DNA of 64,000 bases from JAUILH01 sp964230215 (lineage in GTDB: Bacteria > Bacteroidota > Bacteroidia > Flavobacteriales_D > JAUILH01), in the NCBI GenBank assembly GCA_964230215.1, contig CAXRGQ010000006.1, positions 613,522 through 677,521 on the forward strand, read 5' to 3'. Under the pieces are notes generated by a model. That model made no database searches, was not told the DNA's origin, and saw only the letters and a program-made list of their open reading frames with translations. The position numbers were made by a program, and so were the translations under genes. Positions 43,813 to 52,380 of the stretch are shown here, one piece after another. The number at the start of each line of letters is the position of its first letter. The first letter of the stretch is position 1.

Positions 43813-43887
43813 TGGGCGATACTGGATTCGAACCAGTGACCCCCTGCTTGTAAGGCAGGTGCTCTGAACCAGCTGAGCTAATCGCCC
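43813..43887 (-). tRNA. tRNA-Val (anticodon UAC)
   Basis: 75 bases fold as a cloverleaf: acceptor GGGCGAT with ATCGCCC and discriminator A, D-arm GCTC/GAGC, anticodon stem CCTGC/GCAGG around loop CTTACAA (anticodon TAC), T-arm ACTGG/CCAGT around TTCGAAT. CCA is not encoded. Its 3' half is the right att repeat, so the 3' half now belongs to the element while the gene stays intact. The promoter lies about 150 bases upstream, before a partial copy of the tRNA 5' end. Confidence 0.95.
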
Positions 43888-43982
43888 CTAAATTTATTAG
43901 GCTACTCACTATCTCTGAACTCCTGACGACTTTGTGTCAGGATTGTGATTCATTAGCAATTAAAATTGCTATTCATCATCGA

Positions 43983-44008
43983 CAGCTGAGCTAATCGCCC
44001 CTAAGTTT
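43983..44008 (-). repeat. Second copy of the tRNA-Val 5' end
   Basis: 25 of 26 bases match the tRNA 5' region at 43870-43895, including GGGCGATTAGCTCAGCTG and a few bases upstream of the tRNA. The rest of the tRNA is absent. Between the copies lies a hairpin (TCCTGAC/GTCAGGA). It is probably the remains of a tandem tRNA-Val gene or of an older recombination event. Confidence 0.65.
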
Positions 44009-44035
44009 TTTTCGTCCATCGTTCTGAACGGTGGG

Positions 44036-44066
44036 CAAAGATATAGTAAAACTCGTTTTCTGCAAA
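44036..44066 (-). promoter_or_regulatory. Putative tRNA-Val promoter
   Basis: On the minus strand TTTG (44066-44063), a 19-base spacer and TATCTTTG (44043-44036) match the consensus exactly. The start point would be near 44030, so the transcript would contain the partial 5' tRNA copy as well as the full tRNA. It lies in the folC-tRNA gap, between the folC stop and the tRNA copy. Confidence 0.55.
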
Positions 44067-44070
44067 CTTT

Positions 44071-45267
44071 TCAAAAATATTTTTCGAAAAATTCACCTAC
44101 GAGGAAATTACTGCCTCCAATAAACATCACATCCTCCTCATGTAATTGTGCTAATAATGAAGTATATGCGGTATTTAAATCTTCATGAATTGTGCACGAA
44201 ATATTTTTTATCTCGAAGGCATTTTTAAGTTGATCTGGTGCCATCATACGTGCATTCTTTAATGGACATACATGGTAGTGCCACCTTGCTGGCAAAATCG
44301 AAATGATATCATCAATGGTCTTGTCCTTAGCAAAGCCCAAGATCAAATGCATATCACGTCTCTCATACCCCATCAAGCGCATCACATTCTTATGAAAGGC
44401 ATCAATATTATGGCCAGTATCAACTATTACTGTGGGACGGGTTTGAAGAATATCCCATCGCCCTCTTAGATTATTGATCTTTTTGTAATTCTTTAATCCT
44501 ATCTCTAAGGCATTCTCTCCAATTTCGAAACTGTTCTGAGACTTTAGGGCTAATCTTGCCAAGGCAATATTCTCATGCTCCCAATCTGTATAATCTCCCT
44601 GCAATACATAGAGATTTGACTCCTGTTCTTCTGCCTTTGCTCTTACAACTTCCAAAACATTGGGCGCTAGGGCTGTTACTGCTACAGGAACTCTATGCTT
44701 TATAATTCCCGCCTTCTCACCAGCGATTTGCTCTAACGTGTCACCCAAAAAGGCTGCATGGTCATAAGATATGCTGGTGATAACCGAAATTTCAGGCACT
44801 ATGACATTTGTGGCATCTAGACGCCCTCCCACACCAACTTCAGCCACAACAACGTCACACCCTTTCTCATAAAAATAGGCACATGCCATGCACCAGGTCC
44901 ATTCGAAAAAACTAGCGTTAACGTGTTCAAACTTGTCTTTGTATTCCTCCACAAATGTGCATACATAGTCCTCTGGAATACATTCTCCGTTAATCCGGAT
45001 ACGCTCTCTAAAATCAACTAAATGTGGAGATGTAAACAATCCTGTTTTATATCCCTGTGTGCTCAACACAGCAGCTATGGCATTGGTGACTGTTCCTTTA
45101 CCGTTGGTACCCGCTACATGAATTGATTTGAATTTTTGATGAGGTTTGCCTAATAAATCTAATAAGATATTCACCCGGTCTAAACCAGGTTTATAAGCTG
45201 CCCCGCCCGATTTATGATAATTAGCTAATTGATTGAACAGATAGTCAATCGCGTCTGAATACATCAT
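44071..45267 (-). CDS. folC: Folylpolyglutamate/dihydrofolate synthase
   Basis: 398 residues of the Mur-ligase fold. Motifs are the P-loop HVAGTNGKGTV (about 50-60), the loop GLFTSPHLVDFRERI, FFEWTWCMACAYF, VVAEVGVGGRLDATN, and ITSISYDHAAFLGDT. The C-terminal domain has GRWDILQTRPTVIVDTGHN. It adds glutamate to folates in the cytoplasm. The start codon overlaps the stop of the TonB-like gene (ATGA), so it is the last gene of that operon. Confidence 0.93.
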   Translation of the reverse strand: MMYSDAIDYLFNQLANYHKSGGAAYKPGLDRVNILLDLLGKPHQKFKSIHVAGTNGKGTVTNAIAAVLSTQGYKTGLFTSPHLVDFRERIRINGECIPEDYVCTFVEEYKDKFEHVNASFFEWTWCMACAYFYEKGCDVVVAEVGVGGRLDATNVIVPEISVITSISYDHAAFLGDTLEQIAGEKAGIIKHRVPVAVTALAPNVLEVVRAKAEEQESNLYVLQGDYTDWEHENIALARLALKSQNSFEIGENALEIGLKNYKKINNLRGRWDILQTRPTVIVDTGHNIDAFHKNVMRLMGYERRDMHLILGFAKDKTIDDIISILPARWHYHVCPLKNARMMAPDQLKNAFEIKNISCTIHEDLNTAYTSLLAQLHEEDVMFIGGSNFLVGEFFEKYF

Positions 45268-46043
45268 TTCTGATAACCTAGCTCGAATGTAATGTCAAAA
45301 TATTGAATAATGTCTCGGCTAATCTGGTCAAACTTAGCCTGCATAGCCGAGTTGATGCATTTCTTATCAGTAGAACTATTAAGCCCTTTAACCACTTTTG
45401 GTGGATACTTACCAGACCTAAGTACGTTACCATCCTTGTCCACATAAACACGAATTACAACCTTCCCCGGTTCGCCTGAATAAGAAAAGCTTGGAGCTGC
45501 TTGTAATAACTTTCTACCACCACCCATTTCTCCTGGAGGGCCATTTCCTTCATTTCCTAGACCGGCAAAATCACCGTCGCCCGTTCCATTACTAGTTCCG
45601 TTTCCATTACCTCCCGTACCAGAGTTACCTCCAAACATGAAATCATCATTAGGTGTTGGATTACTCGGCCCTGGTGTTCCTTGGTCTGAATTGGATGGAT
45701 TCCCAGAAGGCACTGAAACATCCTGATTAGTATTGGTCATAACCGGAGGGTTTGGATCTGATGGTGGTGATGGTGGACTCGTTTCAACATCTGCTGGAGG
45801 TCCAGCTGCTGTTGTTCCTCCTGCATGTGCACCAGCTTCAAAATTTAGAATTTCAGGATCATCTATCTCCATTTCAACATCCTCCTCTGCTTCTTGATCT
45901 ACAAGAGGCGGATCCCATTGCTTAAAACTTACCAAAAACAGCATTAAGAGAATTCCGCATGTAGCCACAAACACCGCAAAGAAAGCCTTCTTTCTTCGGT
46001 CCTTGCTTTTAGCTTCACTGTCTATTTGTCTTAATACTGCCAT
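45264..46043 (-). CDS. TonB-like energy transducer
   Basis: 259 residues. A cytosolic basic start is followed by one membrane helix (FFAVFVATCGILLMLFLVSF, about 21-41), then an acidic stretch and a long Pro/Gly/Asn/Ser-rich linker (about 75-175). The C-terminal domain has VVIRVYVDKDGNVL and ends with a strand-rich segment, a reduced TonB_C fold. It sits directly after exbB and exbD, so the trio should carry proton-motive force to outer-membrane receptors. The C-terminal domain is only weakly TonB-like, and a TolA-like role is possible. Confidence 0.8.
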   Translation of the reverse strand: MAVLRQIDSEAKSKDRRKKAFFAVFVATCGILLMLFLVSFKQWDPPLVDQEAEEDVEMEIDDPEILNFEAGAHAGGTTAAGPPADVETSPPSPPSDPNPPVMTNTNQDVSVPSGNPSNSDQGTPGPSNPTPNDDFMFGGNSGTGGNGNGTSNGTGDGDFAGLGNEGNGPPGEMGGGRKLLQAAPSFSYSGEPGKVVIRVYVDKDGNVLRSGKYPPKVVKGLNSSTDKKCINSAMQAKFDQISRDIIQYFDITFELGYQK

Positions 46044-46050
46044 AATTAAT

Positions 46051-46464
46051 TTACTTAGCTGCTATTACGAGTTTTAAGTCATGTAGTTTCGCAATTGCCA
46101 CTAAATCTGAAAAATTTTCAAACTTAGATTCACGATCTGCATGAATTTTTAACCTAGGTTCTTGCATACCTGCAGCTATCAACTCTTCTTTAGCTTTTAC
46201 GATTCTAGCTTCAACTTCCTTAAAGTCCATTGGTCGACCTTCATCCGTCTCAACCCGAATCTCGTTTTCTTTATTAACTACCACATCAATTGTACCATCC
46301 TTTAGCGGTTCACTTACACCATTACTATCTGGTAAATCAACCCCAAACTGTGGAGATGCCAATGTTGACATGATGATAAAGAAAATAAGTAGTAAGAAAA
46401 CCAAATCTGTCATTGATGACATACCGGCTTCTACCTTAATCTTATTTCTTGATCTAAAATTCAT
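46051..46464 (-). CDS. exbD: ExbD/TolR biopolymer transport protein
   Basis: 137 residues. A short cytosolic start, one membrane helix (MTDLVFLLLIFFIIMSTLA) with the conserved channel Asp at its beginning, then a periplasmic domain ending FSDLVAIAKLHDLKLVIAAK. It works with ExbB as the proton-driven motor. It lies nine bases after the exbB gene and seven before the TonB-like gene. Confidence 0.92.
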   Translation of the reverse strand: MNFRSRNKIKVEAGMSSMTDLVFLLLIFFIIMSTLASPQFGVDLPDSNGVSEPLKDGTIDVVVNKENEIRVETDEGRPMDFKEVEARIVKAKEELIAAGMQEPRLKIHADRESKFENFSDLVAIAKLHDLKLVIAAK

Positions 46465-46473
46465 TACACTTAA

Positions 46474-47235
46474 CTATTTACCAGGTTCATCTAGAAGGTC
46501 AATAAATTCTAAAGACGTTCCCTGCATGTTTAATACAATTCTATCTATTTTTGATACTAAGTAGTTGTATGCGATATAAGCGATTATCCCTACCACAAGA
46601 CCTCCAACAGTAGTAACCATGGCCTCCATAATACCAGGAGCAATCTCACCCAACTTAATTTGTGACATTCCCTGCATACGGTTAAAGGCTGAAATCATAC
46701 CAAGTGTTGTACCCAAGAATCCAATCATTGGAGCAGCACCAGCAATTGTTGCCAAAACAGATAAACGCTTCTCTAATACTCCCACTTCAAGACTTCCTTG
46801 ATTCTCCACAGATGCTTTAATATCGTTAAGTGGTTTTCCAATTTTAGAAATACCTCTCCCCACCATTCTAGCAATTGGGTGATCGGTTGATGCACATACA
46901 TTTTTCGCCGAGTTTAAATCTCCATTCTGGATAAATGAACGAATCTGCGTCATAAACGATTGCTCTTCTTTCTGGGCTTTCTGGATAGCTAAAAATCGCT
47001 CTACAAAGATGTACACCGCCAAGATAGAGAAGACGATTAGAAGTGTCATAATTATAACACTGGTAATGCTGACTTCACCTGTTGTAGGGTCTACCCCAAA
47101 AATCAAATCCCATAAAGAGCGATCTTGCTCTACAGAAGTTTTGGCCGTTTCGTTCACAGCTGTTTCGCCACCTTCACCACCTGCTTGCGCTAAAAGGGAA
47201 TTCGCCGAACTATATACATTTAATAAAAAAGACAT
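46474..47235 (-). CDS. exbB: MotA/TolQ/ExbB proton channel
   Basis: 253 residues with three membrane helices: one near 50-75 (VIIMTLLIVFSILAVYIFVER), then a pair in the C-terminal half. Family motifs are GMISAFNRMQG and APGIMEAMVTTVGGLVVGIIAYIAYN. It forms the inner-membrane proton channel with ExbD. The N-terminus up to about residue 35 is Ala/Gly/Glu-rich and may be a signal-like start. First of the three motor genes, 38 bases after nhaD. Confidence 0.92.
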   Translation of the reverse strand: MSFLLNVYSSANSLLAQAGGEGGETAVNETAKTSVEQDRSLWDLIFGVDPTTGEVSITSVIIMTLLIVFSILAVYIFVERFLAIQKAQKEEQSFMTQIRSFIQNGDLNSAKNVCASTDHPIARMVGRGISKIGKPLNDIKASVENQGSLEVGVLEKRLSVLATIAGAAPMIGFLGTTLGMISAFNRMQGMSQIKLGEIAPGIMEAMVTTVGGLVVGIIAYIAYNYLVSKIDRIVLNMQGTSLEFIDLLDEPGK

Positions 47236-47273
47236 ATTCTATTGTTGTGTTTGTTTGTAATCCTATTAAGTAA

Positions 47274-48680
47274 CTATATCATATCCATTAAGAGGAAGAC
47301 GCCTGCCCCAGCAAGGTATCCAATTAATGCGAGTAAACTAATGTTTTTTAAGTACCAACCAAAGCTGATTCTCTCCATTCCCATTGCTACAACTCCAGCA
47401 GCAGAACCAATAATCAACATAGATCCACCTGTTCCGGCAGCATAAGCTATAAAGTGCCATACACCATCATCCATTGGAAGTTCAAACATCCCCATACTCG
47501 CCGCAACAAGCGGTACGTTATCAATAACAGCAGAACCTGCTCCTAATAACATTACAAATACATCAGTATTGATCGACTCATTTACGGATGCACCGAATTC
47601 GTATACCATTCCAAGTGACTCAAGTGCTGCAACAGTCATTAATATACCAAGGAAGAATAAAACGGATGGCATTTCAATTTTAGATAATGCTTTGAAAGTT
47701 GGACTGTGAGCTCCATGGCCGCCACCTTCATCCGTACCAAGCTCTCCCTCAAGACTGGTAATTGAGAATTTTCTATTACTAATTATCTCTGCAACTAAAG
47801 ATACCACTGCAAGTGATAACATCATTCCAACATAAGGCGGTAGATGTGTTATTGTCTTAAAGAACGGAACAAACACTATCATACCTAAACCTAGATATAG
47901 TAGTAGAGGGCCATATTTATTACTCTTATCATCCTCCTTGGGCAATTCAAAGGTACCTTTAAAGGCGGGTAAGAATGTTGCTATAAACGTAGGCACTACC
48001 ATACAAACCAACGATGGTAATAATAAATGTTGAATCAGGTGTTCAGTAGACACGCGTTCACCAATCCATAACATTGTGGTTGTTACATCACCAATTGGTG
48101 ACCATGCACCCCCAGCATTAGCCGAGATAATTATCATACCTGCGAACCACAAACGATCTTGGCCAGAGGGAAGAATTTTTCTCAGTATGGTTATTAGAAC
48201 AATTGTTGCTGTAAGGTTATCTATAATGGCAGATAAAACGAAGGCAAGAATTGAAATTATCCATAATAATGACTTCTTCTTATTCGTTTTAACAAAACTT
48301 TTGATTGTAGAAAACCCGTTAAAATGGTCGATGATTTCAACGATGGTCATTGCCCCAACTAAGAAAATTAGGATTTCACAGGTTTTACCAAAATGATGAA
48401 GTAAGGTGTGTTCTAACCAACCTCCCTTGCTGTATTTATACTCTGACATTCCTTCAGGAACTTCACCTTCATAATGTACAGGCAAATTGCTAAATCCATC
48501 CACTAAATGATGGTGTGCCGAATCAAACCATGTATCAAACCCATCTATCCCAAAGGCTACCAATGCCCATGCTATTGACATCATTGCAAGTGCTGGCACA
48601 AGCTTATCTATTTTAATCGAATGTTCTAAAGTAATTGCAAGGTATCCCAGTACAAATACTATCAGTATTGCTATTTCCAT
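47274..48680 (-). CDS. nhaD: NhaD-type Na+/H+ antiporter
   Basis: 468 residues with about 12 membrane helices, no signal peptide. Motifs of the ion-transporter (IT) superfamily include SAIIDNLTATIVL and, in the second half, GAGSAVIDNVPLVAASMGM, the paired Asp-Asn/Thr segments that bind Na+. SANAGGAWSPIGDVTTTMLWI and GGSMLIIGSAAGVVAMGMERISF are also typical. It exports Na+ in exchange for H+, which suits a marine cell. It follows the glutamate dehydrogenase gene by 13 bases in one operon. Confidence 0.92.
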   Translation of the reverse strand: MEIAILIVFVLGYLAITLEHSIKIDKLVPALAMMSIAWALVAFGIDGFDTWFDSAHHHLVDGFSNLPVHYEGEVPEGMSEYKYSKGGWLEHTLLHHFGKTCEILIFLVGAMTIVEIIDHFNGFSTIKSFVKTNKKKSLLWIISILAFVLSAIIDNLTATIVLITILRKILPSGQDRLWFAGMIIISANAGGAWSPIGDVTTTMLWIGERVSTEHLIQHLLLPSLVCMVVPTFIATFLPAFKGTFELPKEDDKSNKYGPLLLYLGLGMIVFVPFFKTITHLPPYVGMMLSLAVVSLVAEIISNRKFSITSLEGELGTDEGGGHGAHSPTFKALSKIEMPSVLFFLGILMTVAALESLGMVYEFGASVNESINTDVFVMLLGAGSAVIDNVPLVAASMGMFELPMDDGVWHFIAYAAGTGGSMLIIGSAAGVVAMGMERISFGWYLKNISLLALIGYLAGAGVFLLMDMI

Positions 48681-48693
48681 TTTAGTTTATTGA

Positions 48694-49923
48694 CTAGATT
48701 AATTGATTTAAAGCTATTTCGAATGCCGTCTTAGCAATCTTTGTTTTATCTGAATTCTTTGCATGAGACTTCTCTAATGCCTTCTTAATAATTTCTGAGG
48801 TATCAACAAAAATGGCCTCATCTGATAAATCAACATCATCATTGCTCATCAGATATGCAAACACTCTTGCCATTCCACAATTGGATATAAAATCAGGAAT
48901 AACGCTCACTTGATTATCTGTAAAATCAGCTATCGGACCAAAGAATATCTCAGGATCTGCAAAAGGAACATTCGCTCCAGCTGCAACCACTTCTAACTTT
49001 GAAGCGATCATTCTGTCCACCTGGTCTTTAGTAATCAACCTGCTCGCCGCACAAGGAAGAAACACTTCTGCTTCTAAATCCCATATCTTACTATTCACCT
49101 CCTCAAAAGACAACATCTGTGGAGCGTTTAATTTATTTCCATCTTTGCTCAGGAATAAATCGCGAATTTCATTCAGGCCATAGCCATATTCGTTAATCAA
49201 ACCACCATCTCTATCAATGATGCCGACAATCTTTGCACCTTCTTGTGCGAGATAGTATGCTGCGGCCGAACCAACGTTACCCCATCCTTGTACAATCACA
49301 CGTTTTCCTGCTACATTTCCTCCATAAATGTCGTAATAGTGCCTAACCGACTCGGCTACACCCCATCCCGTGATCATATCAGCAACTACGTATTTTCTGT
49401 CTAAATTTGGGCTGTATCTATCATCCTCTAAAACCTTGATCACGCCTTGTCTCAACTGACCAATTCTGTTGATTTTCTGCGCTTCTCTTGGTTGGAAATG
49501 TCCGTTAAAAACACCTTCCTGAGGGTGCCAAACACCACAATCTTCTGTGATTGGAATTACTTCATGAATTTCATCCACGTTTAAATCTCCTCCTGTTCCG
49601 TAGTAGAACTTCAATAATGGTGTAACGGCTTGATACCACCTATTCAGAACGCCTTCTTTACGAGGATCGTTTGGATCAAAATTAATTCCGCTTTTCGCAC
49701 CGCCAATTGCAGGGCCCGAAACGGTAAACTTAACTTCCATTGTTTTGGCAAGAGACTCAACTTCACGTTTATCCAAGCCCACGCGCATTCTGGTTCCTCC
49801 ACCAGCTGCGCCTCCTCTTAACGAGTTTATTACAACCCATCCTTCAGCCTCCGTTTCAGCGTCTTTCCATTCGAATACTATCTCTGGTCGCTTATTCTCA
49901 AATTTTGCCAACAAATCTTTCAT
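48694..49923 (-). CDS. Glu/Leu/Phe/Val dehydrogenase family enzyme
   Basis: 409 residues. The dimerisation/substrate half has the Lys-containing loop RGGAAGGGTRMRVGLDKREVESLAKTMEVK and AIGGAKSGINFDP with the catalytic Lys, then YYGTGGDLNVDE. The Rossmann NAD(P) half has VIVQGWGNVGSAAAYYLA. It most likely interconverts glutamate and 2-oxoglutarate plus ammonium, although a branched-chain substrate cannot be excluded by eye. First gene of the operon gdh-nhaD-exbB-exbD-tonB-folC. Confidence 0.88.
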   Translation of the reverse strand: MKDLLAKFENKRPEIVFEWKDAETEAEGWVVINSLRGGAAGGGTRMRVGLDKREVESLAKTMEVKFTVSGPAIGGAKSGINFDPNDPRKEGVLNRWYQAVTPLLKFYYGTGGDLNVDEIHEVIPITEDCGVWHPQEGVFNGHFQPREAQKINRIGQLRQGVIKVLEDDRYSPNLDRKYVVADMITGWGVAESVRHYYDIYGGNVAGKRVIVQGWGNVGSAAAYYLAQEGAKIVGIIDRDGGLINEYGYGLNEIRDLFLSKDGNKLNAPQMLSFEEVNSKIWDLEAEVFLPCAASRLITKDQVDRMIASKLEVVAAGANVPFADPEIFFGPIADFTDNQVSVIPDFISNCGMARVFAYLMSNDDVDLSDEAIFVDTSEIIKKALEKSHAKNSDKTKIAKTAFEIALNQLI

Positions 49924-50058
49924 ATACCAATCTCATTATTTGATGCTCCGACTAATTTAGTCTTATCACTCAATCTTTAGAGATGGAGCTCAAACCAAAC
50001 AAAAGTAAAAAACTAATTAAGTTATCTGAGGATTCTGAAATAAGTTTTTAACCACATA

Positions 50059-51114
50059 TTATGGATAATAGACGGCACCAGAAACCGAATCTCGTATAGC
50101 TCCCGTCACATTGCTCAAGACGTTCGTCCTCTTGTGCCACCTGAGATAACCGAGATACGCAAATATCAAAGCTTCTTTAAATTCAATCAATTCACCAGAG
50201 GGTATCTCAAATTTGCCACCTATTTTATCAAGTATGCCAGCACATAAGGTCTTATTATAGGCTCCTCCCCCAGTAACAAGCACTCTCTTTGCACTCGAAA
50301 GTGCTTTAGAAATCATACATGCACAAAATTCGGTGTAAGTTGCAATCTTATCTTCTGCCGATATATCAGATGCATCTAAAATTGGGAAAATTATTTTCTC
50401 GACATACTCTGCGCCAAGAGATTTAGGTTCTGATAAGTGGCTATCTCCTACTACTAATAATTTATTCAGCAGCGTCTGATTCACTTCATGCTTGCCAGCG
50501 ATCACTCCGTCTTTATCAAATGGTAAATCGATCGTCATCGCCAAGGTATTCAAAACATAATTCACTGGACACACATCAAATGCCACTCGTCTACCACCAC
50601 TATCAAAGCTAATATTTGCAAATCCGCCTATATTAAGACAGGCGTCATAATCCGAGAATAAATCCCTATCACCTATAGGAACTAGCGGTGCACCTTGACC
50701 TCCTAGCGCAACATCTTGCGTTCTAAAATCCGAAATTACTGGCAAATTGGTTAGCGAACTAATAATACCACCATTTCCAATCTGCAAAGTGTATCCATCA
50801 TCCACTTTGTGAAGAATGGTTTGGCCATGAGAGGCGATTAAATCACATGTTTCATTGTTAAGAAAACCATTGATTTTTTCCGCCACAAAACGAGCGAAAT
50901 CAGCATCAACTTGCGCTAAAAATGAAGCGCTAAGTCCTTTATTATATCTTAGTTTTGATTTCCATTCTTCATCATACGCTATTGTCTCAGCCTTCACAAT
51001 TGTATACTGGATGCTAGAATTAATCTGCGAAAATTCAACTAAGCATAAATCAAGACCATCTAAAGACGTTCCTGACATTACTCCTAAAATCGATATATCA
51101 GTATCTTTGCCCAT
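50059..51114 (-). CDS. anmK: Anhydro-N-acetylmuramic acid kinase
   Basis: 351 residues from the ATG at 51114, which begins MGKDTDISILGVMSGTSLDGLD, the family's ATP-binding start. The frame is open 249 bases further upstream, but that part reads through the divergent dehydrogenase gene and is spurious. Other motifs: ASHGQTILHK, NIGGFANISF, FDVCPVNYVLN and VTGGGAYN. It recycles the anhydro sugar of peptidoglycan, giving MurNAc-6-phosphate. It is divergent from the acyl-CoA dehydrogenase, with 52 bases between the two starts. Confidence 0.93.
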   Translation of the reverse strand: MGKDTDISILGVMSGTSLDGLDLCLVEFSQINSSIQYTIVKAETIAYDEEWKSKLRYNKGLSASFLAQVDADFARFVAEKINGFLNNETCDLIASHGQTILHKVDDGYTLQIGNGGIISSLTNLPVISDFRTQDVALGGQGAPLVPIGDRDLFSDYDACLNIGGFANISFDSGGRRVAFDVCPVNYVLNTLAMTIDLPFDKDGVIAGKHEVNQTLLNKLLVVGDSHLSEPKSLGAEYVEKIIFPILDASDISAEDKIATYTEFCACMISKALSSAKRVLVTGGGAYNKTLCAGILDKIGGKFEIPSGELIEFKEALIFAYLGYLRWHKRTNVLSNVTGAIRDSVSGAVYYP

Positions 51115-51144
51115 TGACAAAATCGAATTAAAGATATACATTTG
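51114..51144 (+). promoter_or_regulatory. Putative acyl-CoA dehydrogenase promoter
   Basis: TTG at 51114-51116, a 20-base spacer and TACATTTG at 51137-51144 match TTG-N(17-23)-TAnnTTTG. The gene also has a good Shine-Dalgarno (GAGGAGGA, 51157-51166) just before its ATG at 51167, rare in this window. Confidence 0.55.
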
Positions 51145-51166
51145 TTTCACAAAAATTTGAGGAGGA

Positions 51167-52309
51167 ATGAAGATTGAATTAACTGAAGAGCAAAAAGCCG
51201 TAAGGGACGCAGCACGTGACTTTGCACAAAATGTGTTAAAACCAGGTGTTATTGATAGAGATAGAGAAATGCGTTTCCCAACTGAGGAGGTAAAACAATT
51301 AGGTGAACTTGGATTTCTTGGAATGATGGTTGACCCCAAGTACGGCGGAGGCGGAATGGACACCGTATCTTACGTTTTGGCAATGGAAGAGATATCTAAG
51401 GTAGATGCTTCATGCTCAGTTATTATGTCAGTTAACAATTCGCTTGTTTGTTGGGGAATTGAAACCTTCGGAAATGAAGAACAAAAACAAAAGTACCTGA
51501 CTAAATTAGCTACTGGAGAGATGATTGGTGCGTTCTGCTTGTCTGAGCCAGAAGCTGGTTCTGATGCTACTTCTCAGCGCACAACAGCTGAAGATAAAGG
51601 AGACTACTATTTGTTAAACGGAACAAAGAACTGGATTACTAACGGATCATCTGCTTCTGTTTACCTAGTTATTGCACAGACTGATCCAGAAAAAGGACAC
51701 AGAGGAATTAACGCGCTTATTGTTGAAAGAGGCATGGAAGGCTTTACAGTGGGAGCAAAGGAAGATAAAATGGGAATTCGTGCATCAGACACACACACAC
51801 TTATATTCAATGATGTAAAGGTTCCAAAAGAAAATAGAATTGGTGAAGATGGATTTGGATTTAAGTTCGCCATGAAAACCTTATCTGGAGGAAGAATCGG
51901 TATTGCTTCTCAAGCTTTAGGAATTGCTTCTGGTGCTTATGAATTAGCGCTTGCTTATTCGAAAGAAAGAAAAGCATTTGGAAAAGAAATCATGAAACAC
52001 CAGGCGATTCAGTTTAAGCTTGCTGATATGGCAACACACGTTGAAGCAGCAAGATTATTATGCCTTAAAGCGGCATACGACAAAGACAATGGTGGTGATT
52101 ATAACCAATCGGGTTCAATGGCTAAGTTGTACGCTTCTGAAATTGCTCAAACGGTGACAAATGAAGCTGTTCAAGTACACGGGGGATATGGCTACGTTAA
52201 GGAGTATCATGTTGAACGATTAATGAGAGATGCGAAAATCACTCAGATTTACGAAGGTACATCTGAAGTTCAAAAAATGGTGATTTCTCGCGGCGTATTA
52301 CAAGGATAG
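51167..52309 (+). CDS. Acyl-CoA dehydrogenase
   Basis: 380 residues, the size of short/medium-chain acyl-CoA dehydrogenases. Signatures are GAFCLSEPEAGSDATSQRTTA and WITNGSSASVYLVIAQT near the FAD site, RKAFGKEIMKHQAIQFKLADM, and the C-terminal catalytic Glu in QIYEGTSEVQKMVISR. It makes the first double bond in fatty or branched-chain acyl-CoA breakdown, using FAD and ETF. The strong GAGGAGGA ribosome site supports this start. A terminator follows 23 bases downstream. Confidence 0.94.
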   Translation: MKIELTEEQKAVRDAARDFAQNVLKPGVIDRDREMRFPTEEVKQLGELGFLGMMVDPKYGGGGMDTVSYVLAMEEISKVDASCSVIMSVNNSLVCWGIETFGNEEQKQKYLTKLATGEMIGAFCLSEPEAGSDATSQRTTAEDKGDYYLLNGTKNWITNGSSASVYLVIAQTDPEKGHRGINALIVERGMEGFTVGAKEDKMGIRASDTHTLIFNDVKVPKENRIGEDGFGFKFAMKTLSGGRIGIASQALGIASGAYELALAYSKERKAFGKEIMKHQAIQFKLADMATHVEAARLLCLKAAYDKDNGGDYNQSGSMAKLYASEIAQTVTNEAVQVHGGYGYVKEYHVERLMRDAKITQIYEGTSEVQKMVISRGVLQG

Positions 52310-52332
52310 AATATTGTAAAATATAAAATAAG

Positions 52333-52368
52333 CCCTGACGATTGTTTTTAACAAGGTCAGGGTTTTTT
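52333..52368 (+). terminator. Rho-independent terminator
   Basis: The stem CCCTGAC/GTCAGGG with a 16-base loop is followed by TTTTTT. It lies 23 bases after the acyl-CoA dehydrogenase stop and just before the proC gene. Confidence 0.8.
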
Positions 52369-52380
52369 ATTAATAGGGAA

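Larger units (their letters stand above)
34813..43857. mobile_element. Integrative element in the 3' end of tRNA-Val
   Basis: About 9.0 kb bounded by 46-base perfect direct repeats of the tRNA-Val(UAC) 3' half; the right copy belongs to an intact tRNA gene. From left to right it carries a tyrosine integrase, an unknown 442-aa protein, an excisionase-like HTH protein, a small winged-helix protein, an SF3 helicase/primase, a DUF6371-like protein, two unknown proteins, and on the other strand a membrane protein and an outer-membrane protein. There is no relaxase, mating, capsid or terminase gene. It resembles a small self-replicating integrative element or satellite that needs a helper to move between cells. 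Confidence 0.88.

Noticed and set aside
51115..51363. N-terminal extension of AnmK
   Set aside because: It is the reverse frame of the acyl-CoA dehydrogenase 5' region; the family start motif begins at the ATG at 51114.
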